In this document: in pieces, positions 55,601-63,999 of the stretch
How the letters are laid out: every line of letters begins with the position of its first letter
Numbering within the stretch: the first letter of the stretch is position 1
Made by a program: the position numbers and the translations under genes
The notes under the pieces: model-generated
Seen by the model: only the letters and a program-made list of their open reading frames with translations
What the model was told of the DNA's origin: nothing
Databases searched by the model: none
Source of the DNA: Sorlinia euscelidii
Lineage (GTDB): Bacteria > Pseudomonadota > Alphaproteobacteria > Acetobacterales > Acetobacteraceae
Reading direction: 5' to 3' (one strand)
Length of the DNA stretch: 64,000 nucleotides
NCBI RefSeq assembly: GCF_036452155.1
Contig: NZ_JAWJZY010000006.1

Positions 55601-56147
55601 CGAGCTTTACCAGCAGATGTTGGAGGATGCGGTGGGTGACCTCCGCCATGCGGGGGAGACGGCGCGCGCGCGGGATGAAGATTGGACGCCCATCATCGTG
55701 CTCGGCCTCCCCGTTCTGATCCCGGAAGCTTACGTCAAGGACCTGCCTGTGCGTCTTGGGCTTTATCGCCGTATCGGCGTGCTGGAAGGTGAGGCCGAAG
55801 TCGACGCCATGCGTGCGGAGATGATCGATCGTTTCGGCCCGATCCCCCCGGAGGTTGAAAATCTCCTGAGCGTGATTGAAATCAAGAAAGCCTGCCGTCG
55901 CGCGCACGTGGAGCGCGTTGAAGTTGGGCCGAAAGGTATGGTCATCCAGTTCCGCAAGCAGCAATTCCCGAATCCGGACGGGTTGACGAAATGGATCGCG
56001 CGCAACGCGGCACAGGGCGTCAAACTCAGGGCGGATCACAAGCTGGCCATCGTGCGGGAGATGACAAATGCCCAGCGCATTGCTTATGCGCGGAAGGTCA
56101 CCGCCGTCCTTGCCCGAATGGTGGAGAAAAAAACGGGGGCACCGTGA
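52690..56147 (+). CDS. mfd: Transcription-repair coupling factor Mfd, frame broken in a G7 run
   Basis: Mfd removes RNA polymerase stalled at DNA damage and recruits UvrA. The N-terminal part starts with GTG 52690. The break lies at about residue 159, in the run of seven G at 53165-53171; one more G joins ASRGG to IFDLFPP and gives a 1152-residue protein. After it come the RNA polymerase interaction region, Walker A (GDVGFGKTEVAIRA), motif II IIDEEQHFGV, motif III SATPLPRT, motif VI YQLRGRVGRG, and the C-terminal TRCF domain. The restored length is normal for Mfd. Confidence 0.93.
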
Positions 56148-56208
56148 TCGCTTAGCCGAAACGCCCCGGCGGCGCGTCGTCACATGAAGCGCAAGGCGCC
56201 TAAAAGGT

Positions 56209-57128
56209 TCATACTCGACACGTGCCGCCGGTTTTTCCGTCGCATGAGGCGCAGAGACTCTTCAACAAAATTTCGAAAGCAGTGGCAGCTTTACTGGGTG
56301 CGGCACGCGTCGTCGCCAAGGCGATGGTCGCGCGCGGCGTGTCTCCCAGGATCGGGTGAAACGTCACGCCCTGCGTATGGATTTGTTGCAGATAGGCGGG
56401 GATGATGGCCACGCCCATCCCGGCAGCGACCATCGGGATCGTTGCCGCGACCTGCGGCGCGGATTGCCCCAATTGGGGAGAAAAACCGGATTGGAGGCAG
56501 GCGGAGATGATCGTATCGTAAAATCCAGGCCCGAGATGACGCTCAAACAGAATTAATGGATCCTCCGCGATTTCACGGAGATGAAGCCCCTTCGCCTTTG
56601 CACGCGGGTGTGTCTCAGGCAGGGCGATCACGCTGGGCTCATCGATCAAGGGGCGCACGACGATATCGGCATCGAAAACGGGGGGCGGACAATGGCCATA
56701 TCGACCTGGCCGAGGCGCAGTGATGCACAGAGCGCCGGCGTATTGCTTTCTTCCAGCGTGACGGTGACGCCAGGCTTTTCACGCCGAAAGGCGGAAATTG
56801 CCGCCGGTATCAGCGGAAGAAGCGAGACACCGCCCGCCATACCCACCCGCAAATGACCCTGATCTCCAGCCCCCAGCGCGCGGGCCAGAGTCTCGAATTC
56901 CTTCGCCAGGGAGAGAATGGCGCGCGCACGTTCAACCAGGACGTCACCAGCCGATGTCAGCGCCGCCCCGCGGCCCGAACGATCAAAAATGCGCACGCCG
57001 AGATCATCTTCCAGCCTTTTGACCTGCTGGCTCAGAGGGGGTTGCGCCATATGCAACGCTTCCGCCGCCCGCGTGAAGGTTCCGTGATCTGCGATGGCGG
57101 TGAGAAAGCGGAGGTGTCGCAACTCCAT
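56209..57128 (-). CDS. LysR-family regulator divergent from pdc, frame broken in a G6 run
   Basis: From the ATG at 57128 the restored protein is 306 residues, typical of LysR regulators. The helix-turn-helix (about residues 18-40) includes TFTRAAEALHMAQPPLSQQ, followed by KRLEDDLGVRIFDR. The frame breaks at 56680-56685 (a six-G run on the plus strand): after MAIVRPP the sequence should go on with VFDADIVVRPLIDEPSV. The C-terminal ligand domain (PQVAATIPMVAAGMGVAIIP) is intact. It is divergent from pdc with a 101-bp gap that holds a palindrome, so control of pdc is plausible. The effector is unknown. Confidence 0.87.
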
Positions 57129-57138
57129 ATCGATATCC

Positions 57139-57148
57139 CCATATATGG
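57139..57148. promoter_or_regulatory. Palindrome in the lysR-pdc gap
   Basis: CCATATATGG is a perfect palindrome ten bp after the LysR start codon, on the side facing pdc. Its AT-rich core and dyad symmetry fit a LysR-type binding site, though a full T-N11-A motif is only partly matched. Function is inferred from position. Confidence 0.35.
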
Positions 57149-57229
57149 AAATTGGCTTAAATATATATTGGATACGCATCGGGGCAAGTCCTAACGTTTC
57201 CGCGTGGCAATGGTAAGGACTTTTCAACG

Positions 57230-58906
57230 ATGACGTATACAGTAGGCACGTATCTGGCGGCGCGACTCAAGCAAATCGGTGTGGCGCATCATTTCGCTGT
57301 CGCCGGAGACTATAATCTTATCCTTCTCGATCAACTCCTCGGCTATGATGGGCTGAAGCAGATTTACTGCTCCAATGAGCTGAATTGCAGCTTCGCGGCT
57401 GAAGGTTATGCACGGGCGCGCGGTGTGGCGGCGGCGATCGTGACATTCGGAGTTGGCGCCCTTTCCGCAACAAATGGCATTGCCGGGGCCTATGCGGAAA
57501 ACCTGCCCGTCATCCTCATCTCCGGCGCGCCCAATTCCAACGATCAGGGCTCCGGGCGCATCCTGCATCACACGATCGGTAAAACAGATTATAATTTTCA
57601 GCTTGAAATGATGCGGCCGATCACCTGCGCGGCGGTCGAGATCAATGACGCTGCCACAGCGCCTGAAAAAATCGATTACGCCATCCGCACCGCTTTAGCG
57701 GAGCAGAAACCCGCTTATATCAGCATTGCCTGCAACATTGCCGACGCACCCTGTCTGCGTCCCGGCCCGATGACGCTCAACCGCCCGCTTCGGAATCATG
57801 ATCGGGCCAGCCTCAAAGCCGCGCTCGACGCAACATTGGATTGGCTCGAGGGGCGTGACAAACCAATGATCATCGTCGGGAGTAAACTCCGCGCTGCGCA
57901 GGCGCAGAAACCGGCCATTGCCTTGGCCGAAAAAATGGGGAGCCCCGTCGCCGTCATGGCGGCCGCGAAATCCTTTTTTCCGGAAACGCACCCTTCTTTC
58001 CGTGGTGTCTACTGGGGCCTCGTGAGTGACCCGGGCGTGGAGGAACTGATCAACGCGTCGGATGCGGTGATTTACCTCGCGCCTGTCTTCAATGATTTCT
58101 CGACAGTGGGTTGGCATGCCATGCCAGAGGGTGAAAACGTGCTCGTGGCGGACCCTGACCGCGTGACATTGGCGCAAACCACCTATGATGGCTTCTCACT
58201 CGTCGAATATCTCGATGCCCTGACGGCGCAACTTGCGCAGAGAGGCGCCATCGCGGCACCTGATGCGCCGCGTCCCTTTAACCCGACACCCACCCCGCCC
58301 GACGCGCCCCTCACCAATGATGAGATGACGCGTCAGATACAGGGCCTTATGACGTCCGACACGACGCTATTCGCGGAGACAGGGGACTCGTGGTTCAATG
58401 CCATGCGCCTGAGCCTACCCGCGCACGCGCGTCTCGAGCTTGAGATGCAATGGGGCCATATTGGCTGGTCGATCCCCAGTATGTTCGGCAACGCGATCGG
58501 GTCGCAGGGGCGTCGCCATGTCGTGATGGTCGGTGATGGCTCCTTCCAGCTCACGGCGCAGGAGGTCTCTCAGATGATCCGTCAAAAATTGCCGGTTATC
58601 ATCTTCCTTATCAATAATCGCGGCTATGTCATTGAAATTGCGATTCATGACGGGCCTTATAATATGATCAAAAACTGGGATTATGCCGGTTTGATGGATG
58701 TCTTCAATGCAGAGGACGGCCATGGGCTGGGACTTCATGCGAGGACCGGGGCGGCGCTTGATGCGGCTATTCGACGGGCGCTCGCCAATAAGGAGGGCCC
58801 GACCCTCATTGAATGCGCGCTTGACCAGAAAGACTGCACCAAGACATTGCGGGATTGGGGTTTGCAGGTCTCTGGCACAAACGGGCGCCGGGCCCAGATT
58901 TCCTGA
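57230..58906 (+). CDS. pdc: Pyruvate decarboxylase
   Basis: PDC converts pyruvate to acetaldehyde and CO2 using thiamine diphosphate. The 558-residue product has the key residues at the positions known from Zymomonas PDC: Asp27 (AGDYN), Glu50 (CSNELNCSF) and His113-His114 (ILHHTIG). The ThDP-binding motif runs from GDGSF to INNRGYVIE, about residues 430-463. PDC is rare in bacteria and common in acetic acid bacteria, where it feeds aerobic oxidation of lactate or pyruvate to acetate. AAGGA precedes the start by 10 bp. A LysR gene faces it. Confidence 0.96.
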   Translation: MTYTVGTYLAARLKQIGVAHHFAVAGDYNLILLDQLLGYDGLKQIYCSNELNCSFAAEGYARARGVAAAIVTFGVGALSATNGIAGAYAENLPVILISGAPNSNDQGSGRILHHTIGKTDYNFQLEMMRPITCAAVEINDAATAPEKIDYAIRTALAEQKPAYISIACNIADAPCLRPGPMTLNRPLRNHDRASLKAALDATLDWLEGRDKPMIIVGSKLRAAQAQKPAIALAEKMGSPVAVMAAAKSFFPETHPSFRGVYWGLVSDPGVEELINASDAVIYLAPVFNDFSTVGWHAMPEGENVLVADPDRVTLAQTTYDGFSLVEYLDALTAQLAQRGAIAAPDAPRPFNPTPTPPDAPLTNDEMTRQIQGLMTSDTTLFAETGDSWFNAMRLSLPAHARLELEMQWGHIGWSIPSMFGNAIGSQGRRHVVMVGDGSFQLTAQEVSQMIRQKLPVIIFLINNRGYVIEIAIHDGPYNMIKNWDYAGLMDVFNAEDGHGLGLHARTGAALDAAIRRALANKEGPTLIECALDQKDCTKTLRDWGLQVSGTNGRRAQIS

Positions 58907-58940
58907 TTTGCCGCGGATTTTCATTCTCGCCCCCACGTTT

Positions 58941-58973
58941 GGGCGCCTCGTATGTCGGGGCGTCCAGATTTTC
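58941..58973 (+). terminator. Candidate terminator of pdc
   Basis: GGGCGCC (58941-58947) pairs with GGCGTCC (58959-58965) through seven pairs with one G-U, followed by AGATTTTCC. It begins 34 bp after the pdc stop. Confidence 0.6.
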
Positions 58974-59132
58974 CTTGAACGCGGGAATGGATGAATAAAT
59001 CATTTCAACTCCCCAACGTAAGTCACTGATATTTAGATAATCCGCGAGTAAGGTCCCATCCGTGACGTCGCCTTGCGAGAGGGCTGTCATTCAGCTTTGT
59101 AACAGAGGTCACTTTACTCAGTGGCTCAGGGG

Positions 59133-60974
59133 TCAGTCTTCACCAAAAAGGTCGAGGAGCTTCTTCAGCACGGTCCCGCCAAGCTCATCCGCGGAGCGGA
59201 TGGTGATGCTGTTGCGGTAATATCGCGTGACATCATGGCCAATACCGATTGCGAGCAATTCCACCGATTTCTGCGACTCAATCTTGCGAATGACCGCGCG
59301 GAGATGTTCCTCAAGATAAGCGTGATTGTTAGCTGAAAAAGTGCTGTCATCCACCGGTGCACCATCCGATATCACCAACAGGATCCGCCGCTTCTCATGC
59401 CGCTTGAGGAGGCGCTGCCACGCCCAAAGCAGCGCCTCACCATCGATATTTTCTTTCAGCAACCCCTCTTTCAGCATGAGGCCGAGATTGAGGCGCGCGC
59501 GTCGATAAGGGGAATCGGCATTTTTATAGATAATGTGCCGCGTATCATTCAGCCGTCCGGGATTTTCAGGTCGACCTTGCTCAAGCCAGTCCTGACGACT
59601 TTTACCGCCTTTCCAGGTGCGGGTTGTAAAGCCGAGAAGCTCCGTCTTGACGTGACAACGCTCAAGCGTGCGTGCGAGGATATCGCTGCAAAGCGCAGCG
59701 ACAGAAATCGGGCGTCCGCGCATGGAGCCGGAATTATCGATCAGCAAAGTCACAATGGTGTCCTTGAAGGCGGACTCATGCTCGATCTTGAATGATAGGG
59801 GTGTGGCAGGATTGATGACGATGCGCGGCAGACGCGTGGCATCAAGGAGGCCCTCCTCCTGATCAAACTGCCATGAGCGCTGCTGTTTCGTCATTAAACG
59901 GCGCTGTAATTTGTGCGCCAGCCGCGCCACGACCGACTGCGTGCCCGATAATTGCTGGTCGAGAAGGTGCCGAAGATGCGCCAGTTCTTCAGGGTCACAT
60001 AAATCGGCCGCGTTGGCCTCTTCATCATATTCTGTCGTGAAAATGCGATAAGAGGCGGCTTCCGCTTCGGAGGGCTCCGGGTCGCCTCTCGACATTGTCG
60101 GGGAGGGGTCATCGCCGGGCGGGGCATCATCGCGCCCCAATTCGCCCTCCATTTCGCCTTCCTCATCCGCCTCATCACCTTCTGATTCGGCCTTTTCCGA
60201 CGGCTCATCCTGTGACGCCTCGCCGCCAGCATCGTCGGCGTCATCCGGGGAGGGGGCGGGCTCCGCGTCTTCCTGCGTCGCCGGGGGCGGCGCATCCTGC
60301 GCATGGTCAGGCGTATCGAGTGTGGCGAACAGCTCTAAAAATGATTCGGAAAAAGCGGCCTGATCATCTCGGATGGCCGCGAGATGACGCAATTTCTCCT
60401 GAGCTACTGGCGAGAGGGAGTCGCGCCATGCTGACAAAGCCGGGCCGATCAGGCGCGGCAGGGAGCCGGGCATCATGGCGTCGCGCAGGAGGAGTTCAAA
60501 GGCCAGAGGCGCCGGCATATCCGCCTTCTCCTGCATACGCATCGTGCCCTGCATAAAACATTTGCGTTGCAGCCGTGCAGCGAGATTCTCCTGCACGCCC
60601 CGCATCATACGCGCGCCATAAACCTCACACCGTGCTTGTTCCATGGCTTCAAAAGTGGCGCGCCGTGTCGGGTCCGGGATGCGACTGGATATGTCCAGAC
60701 GGAGGTCGTGATGCTTGCGAAACAAAGCTTCCGCATCCGCGACGCCGCGCATCTCGGCTTCCTCCTGCGACGTGACATGTCGCGGCATGTAAGGGAGATG
60801 AACGGTGCCCTGGCTTTCCTCTTGCGGTGGTCCTTCCAGAAACGTGACGGCGAGATGAGGGTCCCCCGCCATGGCGCGAAGCGTTGCCTTCGTCGCCCGC
60901 CTGAAACCATCGCCAGAATCACGTTTGCCCAGTTCCGGATCAGGCTTTGGCGGGGTGGGCGGTTGGGAGCTCAT
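59133..60974 (-). CDS. cobT: CobT-type vWA protein, cobalt chelatase-like subunit
   Basis: CobT is the vWA subunit that forms a chaperone-like complex with the AAA+ protein CobS. The 613-residue product has an N-terminal helical domain, a strongly acidic linker (about 235-300) and a C-terminal vWA domain with the MIDAS motif DNSGSM (near residue 410) and ISDGAPVDD. In aerobic B12 synthesis CobST inserts cobalt with CobN, but CobN is not in this window. CobS and CobT also occur without it in alphaproteobacteria, so the partner may be something else. It lies 12 bp after cobS. Confidence 0.92.
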   Translation of the reverse strand: MSSQPPTPPKPDPELGKRDSGDGFRRATKATLRAMAGDPHLAVTFLEGPPQEESQGTVHLPYMPRHVTSQEEAEMRGVADAEALFRKHHDLRLDISSRIPDPTRRATFEAMEQARCEVYGARMMRGVQENLAARLQRKCFMQGTMRMQEKADMPAPLAFELLLRDAMMPGSLPRLIGPALSAWRDSLSPVAQEKLRHLAAIRDDQAAFSESFLELFATLDTPDHAQDAPPPATQEDAEPAPSPDDADDAGGEASQDEPSEKAESEGDEADEEGEMEGELGRDDAPPGDDPSPTMSRGDPEPSEAEAASYRIFTTEYDEEANAADLCDPEELAHLRHLLDQQLSGTQSVVARLAHKLQRRLMTKQQRSWQFDQEEGLLDATRLPRIVINPATPLSFKIEHESAFKDTIVTLLIDNSGSMRGRPISVAALCSDILARTLERCHVKTELLGFTTRTWKGGKSRQDWLEQGRPENPGRLNDTRHIIYKNADSPYRRARLNLGLMLKEGLLKENIDGEALLWAWQRLLKRHEKRRILLVISDGAPVDDSTFSANNHAYLEEHLRAVIRKIESQKSVELLAIGIGHDVTRYYRNSITIRSADELGGTVLKKLLDLFGED

Positions 60975-60986
60975 GCCCGAAACCCG

Positions 60987-62003
60987 TTAGAGCGGATTCA
61001 GCGTTTCACCGAGGCAACGCTGATAAAATTCGGCGATGATTTCTCTCTCAGCCTCATCGCATTTATTGAGGAAGGTCACGCGGAAAGCGAATTGCCGATC
61101 ACCGAATATCTTCGTGTTCTCGGCCCAGGTGATGACGGTGCGCGGTGACATGACCGTTGCGAGGTCCCCGGACATGAAACCCTCGCGAGTCAGTTTCGCG
61201 AGCTGCACCATATTGCCGATCACCGCGCGCTGGGCGTCGTCATCCAGCGCGACATCCATTTTGGCGCACACGATCCGCACTTCCTGTTCGGGCGGGAGGT
61301 AATTCAGCGTCGCGACGATGTTCCAACGATCCATCTGCCCCTGATTGATTTGCTGCGTGCCATGATAGAGCCCGGTCGCGTCGCCCAGCCCCACCGTATT
61401 GGCGGTGGCGAAAAGGCGGAACCACGGGTCGGGTTTGATGACGCGATTCTGATCCAGCAGCGTCAAATGCCCCTCTGCCTCCAGAACACGCTGGATCACG
61501 AACATGACATCGGGCCGCCCCGCGTCATATTCGTCAAAAATCAGGGCGGAAGGCCGCTGAAAACACCAGGGTAGAAGACCTTCGCGGAAAGATGTCACCT
61601 GCTTGCCGTCTTCAAGGACGATGGCGTCTTTACCGATCAGGTCAATGCGGGAGATGTGACTATCGAGATTGATGCGCACCGTCGGCCAGTTGAGGCGTGC
61701 CGCGATCTGCTCAATGTGGGATGATTTGCCCGTGCCGTGAAATCCCTGGACATATACCCGCCGGTTAAAGGCAAATCCGGCGAGGATGGCGCGCGTCGTA
61801 TCCAGGTCAAATTGATAGGTCGGGTCAATTTCCGGCACGTGACTCGTGCGGACGGAGAAGGCTGGCACTACCATATCGCTGTCAATGCCGAAAACCTCAC
61901 GCGCGGACAGTTTCCTGTCAGGCGCTTTCAATTCTCTCGCGGTATCTTCCGTGGGGTTTTCGGTCGTTGGGGCCCTTTTGGCGGCGGGCGAGGGGCTCTT
62001 CAT
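60987..62003 (-). CDS. cobS: CobS AAA+ ATPase, cobalt chelatase-like subunit
   Basis: CobS is a MoxR-like AAA+ ATPase that pairs with CobT. The 338-residue product has Walker A GFHGTGKS at residues 87-94, Walker B LIFDEYDAGRPDV, and RLFATANTVGLGDATG as the sensor I region. It is the second gene of a J-protein/cobS/cobT series on the minus strand with an 82-bp gap to the J-protein gene. The order bolA, J-protein, cobS, cobT is seen in many alphaproteobacteria. Confidence 0.93.
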   Translation of the reverse strand: MKSPSPAAKRAPTTENPTEDTARELKAPDRKLSAREVFGIDSDMVVPAFSVRTSHVPEIDPTYQFDLDTTRAILAGFAFNRRVYVQGFHGTGKSSHIEQIAARLNWPTVRINLDSHISRIDLIGKDAIVLEDGKQVTSFREGLLPWCFQRPSALIFDEYDAGRPDVMFVIQRVLEAEGHLTLLDQNRVIKPDPWFRLFATANTVGLGDATGLYHGTQQINQGQMDRWNIVATLNYLPPEQEVRIVCAKMDVALDDDAQRAVIGNMVQLAKLTREGFMSGDLATVMSPRTVITWAENTKIFGDRQFAFRVTFLNKCDEAEREIIAEFYQRCLGETLNPL

Positions 62004-62085
62004 ACGCGGGGCATGTCCTTAACCTCAATTTTGTCTCAGGAAGGATATCGCGTTCCGCCTCAAATGCAAATCTTTCCCCGACATG

Positions 62086-62690
62086 TCATTGTGTTGAGAG
62101 AAAGGCGCGGATCGTTGTGTACGCCACGTTGATTTCCTTGAAACGGGCCTCTGCGCGCGGGTCACTGCCATTTGCATCCGGGTGATGCTGCCGTGCGAGG
62201 TTGCGGTAGTGCGCCCGGAGTTCCTCCATCGTCAGGGGCCAATCCAGCCCAAGCGCACTAAGGTGCTGTTTGATGGGTTTTGGCGCCCGGCGTTCCAGCG
62301 CATCATGGGGGAGGGACGCGCACGCGCGTGGCGCGCGCGGCTGAGCAGCCCGAGTGGATCACGCAAACGTTCCTCAAATTTTGAAGGTTTGCCGAGGCTG
62401 CCCAATTTCCAGGAGGGGCGCTGCCAGGATGAGTCAGATTGCAGATGTGTTTCAATCTGAATCGGCGTCATGCCCTTATAAAAATCCCATTTGGCGTTAT
62501 ATTCACGGACATGATCAAGGCAGAACCAATAATATTCCCGTAGCGTCTGGCGGCTTTTAGGTGCACGATAACCGGCATTTGCCGTGCAGCCCGGCATATC
62601 ACACATGCGCCCCGGCGCGTCAGGGTCGGGGTCAAAGGCACGATGACGTGTCTGGCGGCGCTTGGTCATCGCATCAATGTGTGACGTCAT
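62086..62690 (-). CDS. J-domain protein with N-terminal cysteine motif, frame broken in a C5 run
   Basis: Restored by one C in the minus-strand run at 62307-62311, the product is 201 residues. The N-terminal part has a probable metal-binding set, Cys30, Cys35, Cys57 and His60 (CDMPGC and FCLDH), with the conserved YNAKWDFYKGM just after it. The C-terminal part is a J-domain with the HPD tripeptide at residues 170-172 (ARQHHPDANG). J-domains recruit DnaK-type Hsp70 partners. The protein is conserved beside CobST in many alphaproteobacteria but has no known job; chaperoning the CobST complex or its client is a reasonable guess. It is divergent from bolA by 27 bp. Confidence 0.88.
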
Positions 62691-62717
62691 CCAGTCTGGT
62701 GCAAGGAGAAAAGCTTA

Positions 62718-63005
62718 ATGAATGTCCATGAGACACGCGCAGCACGTATTGAGCGCGTTTTGACGCAGGCCCTCGCGCCGACGGAAATTGAAATCAAGGA
62801 CGTCACCCATCGTCATGCGCGCCACAAGGATCGTCTGGGTATAGAGGGGCAGGAAACGCATTTTGCGGTCAAAATCGTCAGTGACCGCTTTGAGGGCCTT
62901 TCCCGCATTGCCCGCCATCGCCAGGTCAATGAACTCCTGAAAGCTGAATTTGAGAGCGGCCTTCACAGCCTGGCACTGACAACGCAGACGCCCGGCGCGT
63001 CATGA
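62718..63005 (+). CDS. bolA: BolA family protein
   Basis: The 95-residue product has the BolA fold with the conserved THRHARHKD loop (His residues that bind Fe-S with monothiol glutaredoxins) and ETHFAVKIVSDRFEGLSRIARHRQVN. BolA proteins pair with Grx4-type glutaredoxins in Fe-S trafficking and affect stress responses. It overlaps the lipoprotein gene by 4 bp (ATGA), so the two are translated together. Confidence 0.93.
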   Translation: MNVHETRAARIERVLTQALAPTEIEIKDVTHRHARHKDRLGIEGQETHFAVKIVSDRFEGLSRIARHRQVNELLKAEFESGLHSLALTTQTPGAS

Positions 63006-63568
63006 TCACGAAGTTTCGACATCTCGCCTTCATGGGCCTGGCCGCCTTTTTGAGTGCCTGCGCCTCTGGCGGAATCAGTCATCTTTCCCCGTCCGACCAG
63101 GCCATGGTTCATGATGTTGAAAATGCCCTGAACCGCCCGCAACCCGTCACTGGCGCCTTCGAGCAGGTCGGGCCGGGCAATTGGGCCGGACGCGGACACT
63201 TCACCTATCATCCCGGCTACCTGCTTCTCGCCTACGATGTGCCGCATGGCCTCCGGGCGGAGGCTGAAAATCAACATCTCGTCGTGACGGACAAAGCCAA
63301 TGGCGCGGTGACACGTATCGGCCTTGCCCGGCACCCTCTTGGCCTCCTCCTGCGCAAACCCTTGCGGCTGACCCGCGCAATTCAGGTCACGCAACTGGTT
63401 CAGACGCCGGGCTTGCTGCGCATATCCCTGGCGGAGGCGGCCAACCCGTCACAAGGGCTCCTCTCTCTCGATTTTGAAAAGACCCCTGCGGGTCTGCGGC
63501 TTAAAAACCTGATCGGGACGGATGTCAGGAAGCAGCAGATTCAGTTGAGCCTGCATGAAAGCCCCTGA
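63002..63568 (+). CDS. LolA-family protein with a lipobox
   Basis: This 188-residue protein resembles LolA, the periplasmic carrier of outer membrane lipoproteins: FEQVGPGNWAGRGHFTYHPG matches the start of the LolA barrel and LARHPLGLLLRKPLRL the mid-region. Unlike classical LolA it starts with a lipoprotein signal (MITKFRHLAFMGLAAFLSAC) and a lipobox cysteine at residue 20. It could be anchored to the inner or outer membrane and combine LolA and LolB roles, since alphaproteobacteria usually lack LolB. It could also be a LolA paralogue. The LolCD transporter genes are in the same window. Confidence 0.78.
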   Translation: MITKFRHLAFMGLAAFLSACASGGISHLSPSDQAMVHDVENALNRPQPVTGAFEQVGPGNWAGRGHFTYHPGYLLLAYDVPHGLRAEAENQHLVVTDKANGAVTRIGLARHPLGLLLRKPLRLTRAIQVTQLVQTPGLLRISLAEAANPSQGLLSLDFEKTPAGLRLKNLIGTDVRKQQIQLSLHESP

Positions 63569-63570
63569 CG

Positions 63571-63999
63571 TCACGGCACATTCTGAGGCGCCTGCCTGAA
63601 AATATCGTGCCAGCTTGCTTTCATGGCACTGTCAAGCGCCGCCATGGTGACGTCCGGCTTAAATCGCTGAATGCTCGTCACGCCGTAATCACGAATGCCG
63701 CACGGCACGATGCCGGAAAAATCCTCCAGCCGCGGGGCAAGATTAATGGAGACGCCGTGCGTCGTCAGCCAGCGACTGACGCGCAACCCGATCGCGGCGA
63801 TCTTGGCCTCTTCCCCGGTCAAAGGGTCGGTCGTCCAGACGCCGATACGCCCGGGCCGCACATCCGCTACAATTCCAAACGTACCAAGCGTTGCGATGAT
63901 CCATTTTTCAAGATCCGCGACAAAACGGCGGAGATCCCGCGGTGGGGTGTCGCCGTGGGGGCGGCTGAGGTCCAGCATGAGGTAGGCGATGCGCTGGCC
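63571..63999 (-). CDS. lipB: Octanoyltransferase LipB, 5' end beyond the window
   Basis: LipB moves octanoyl groups from acyl carrier protein to lipoate-dependent enzymes. The visible 142 residues include GQRIAYLMLDLS, the segment GRIGVWTTDPLTGEEAKIAAIGLRVSRWLTTHG with the catalytic lysine (AKIAAIG), and the C-terminal GIVPCGIRDYGVTS with the catalytic cysteine. The start codon lies beyond base 64000. It converges on the LolA-like gene with a 2-bp gap. Confidence 0.93.
   Translation of the reverse strand, partial: GQRIAYLMLDLSRPHGDTPPRDLRRFVADLEKWIIATLGTFGIVADVRPGRIGVWTTDPLTGEEAKIAAIGLRVSRWLTTHGVSINLAPRLEDFSGIVPCGIRDYGVTSIQRFKPDVTMAALDSAMKASWHDIFRQAPQNVP

Noticed and set aside
58806..59090. 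94-residue minus-strand frame after pdc
   Set aside because: It overlaps the end of pdc, has no ribosome-binding site and matches nothing I recognise. A terminator-like hairpin lies inside it.
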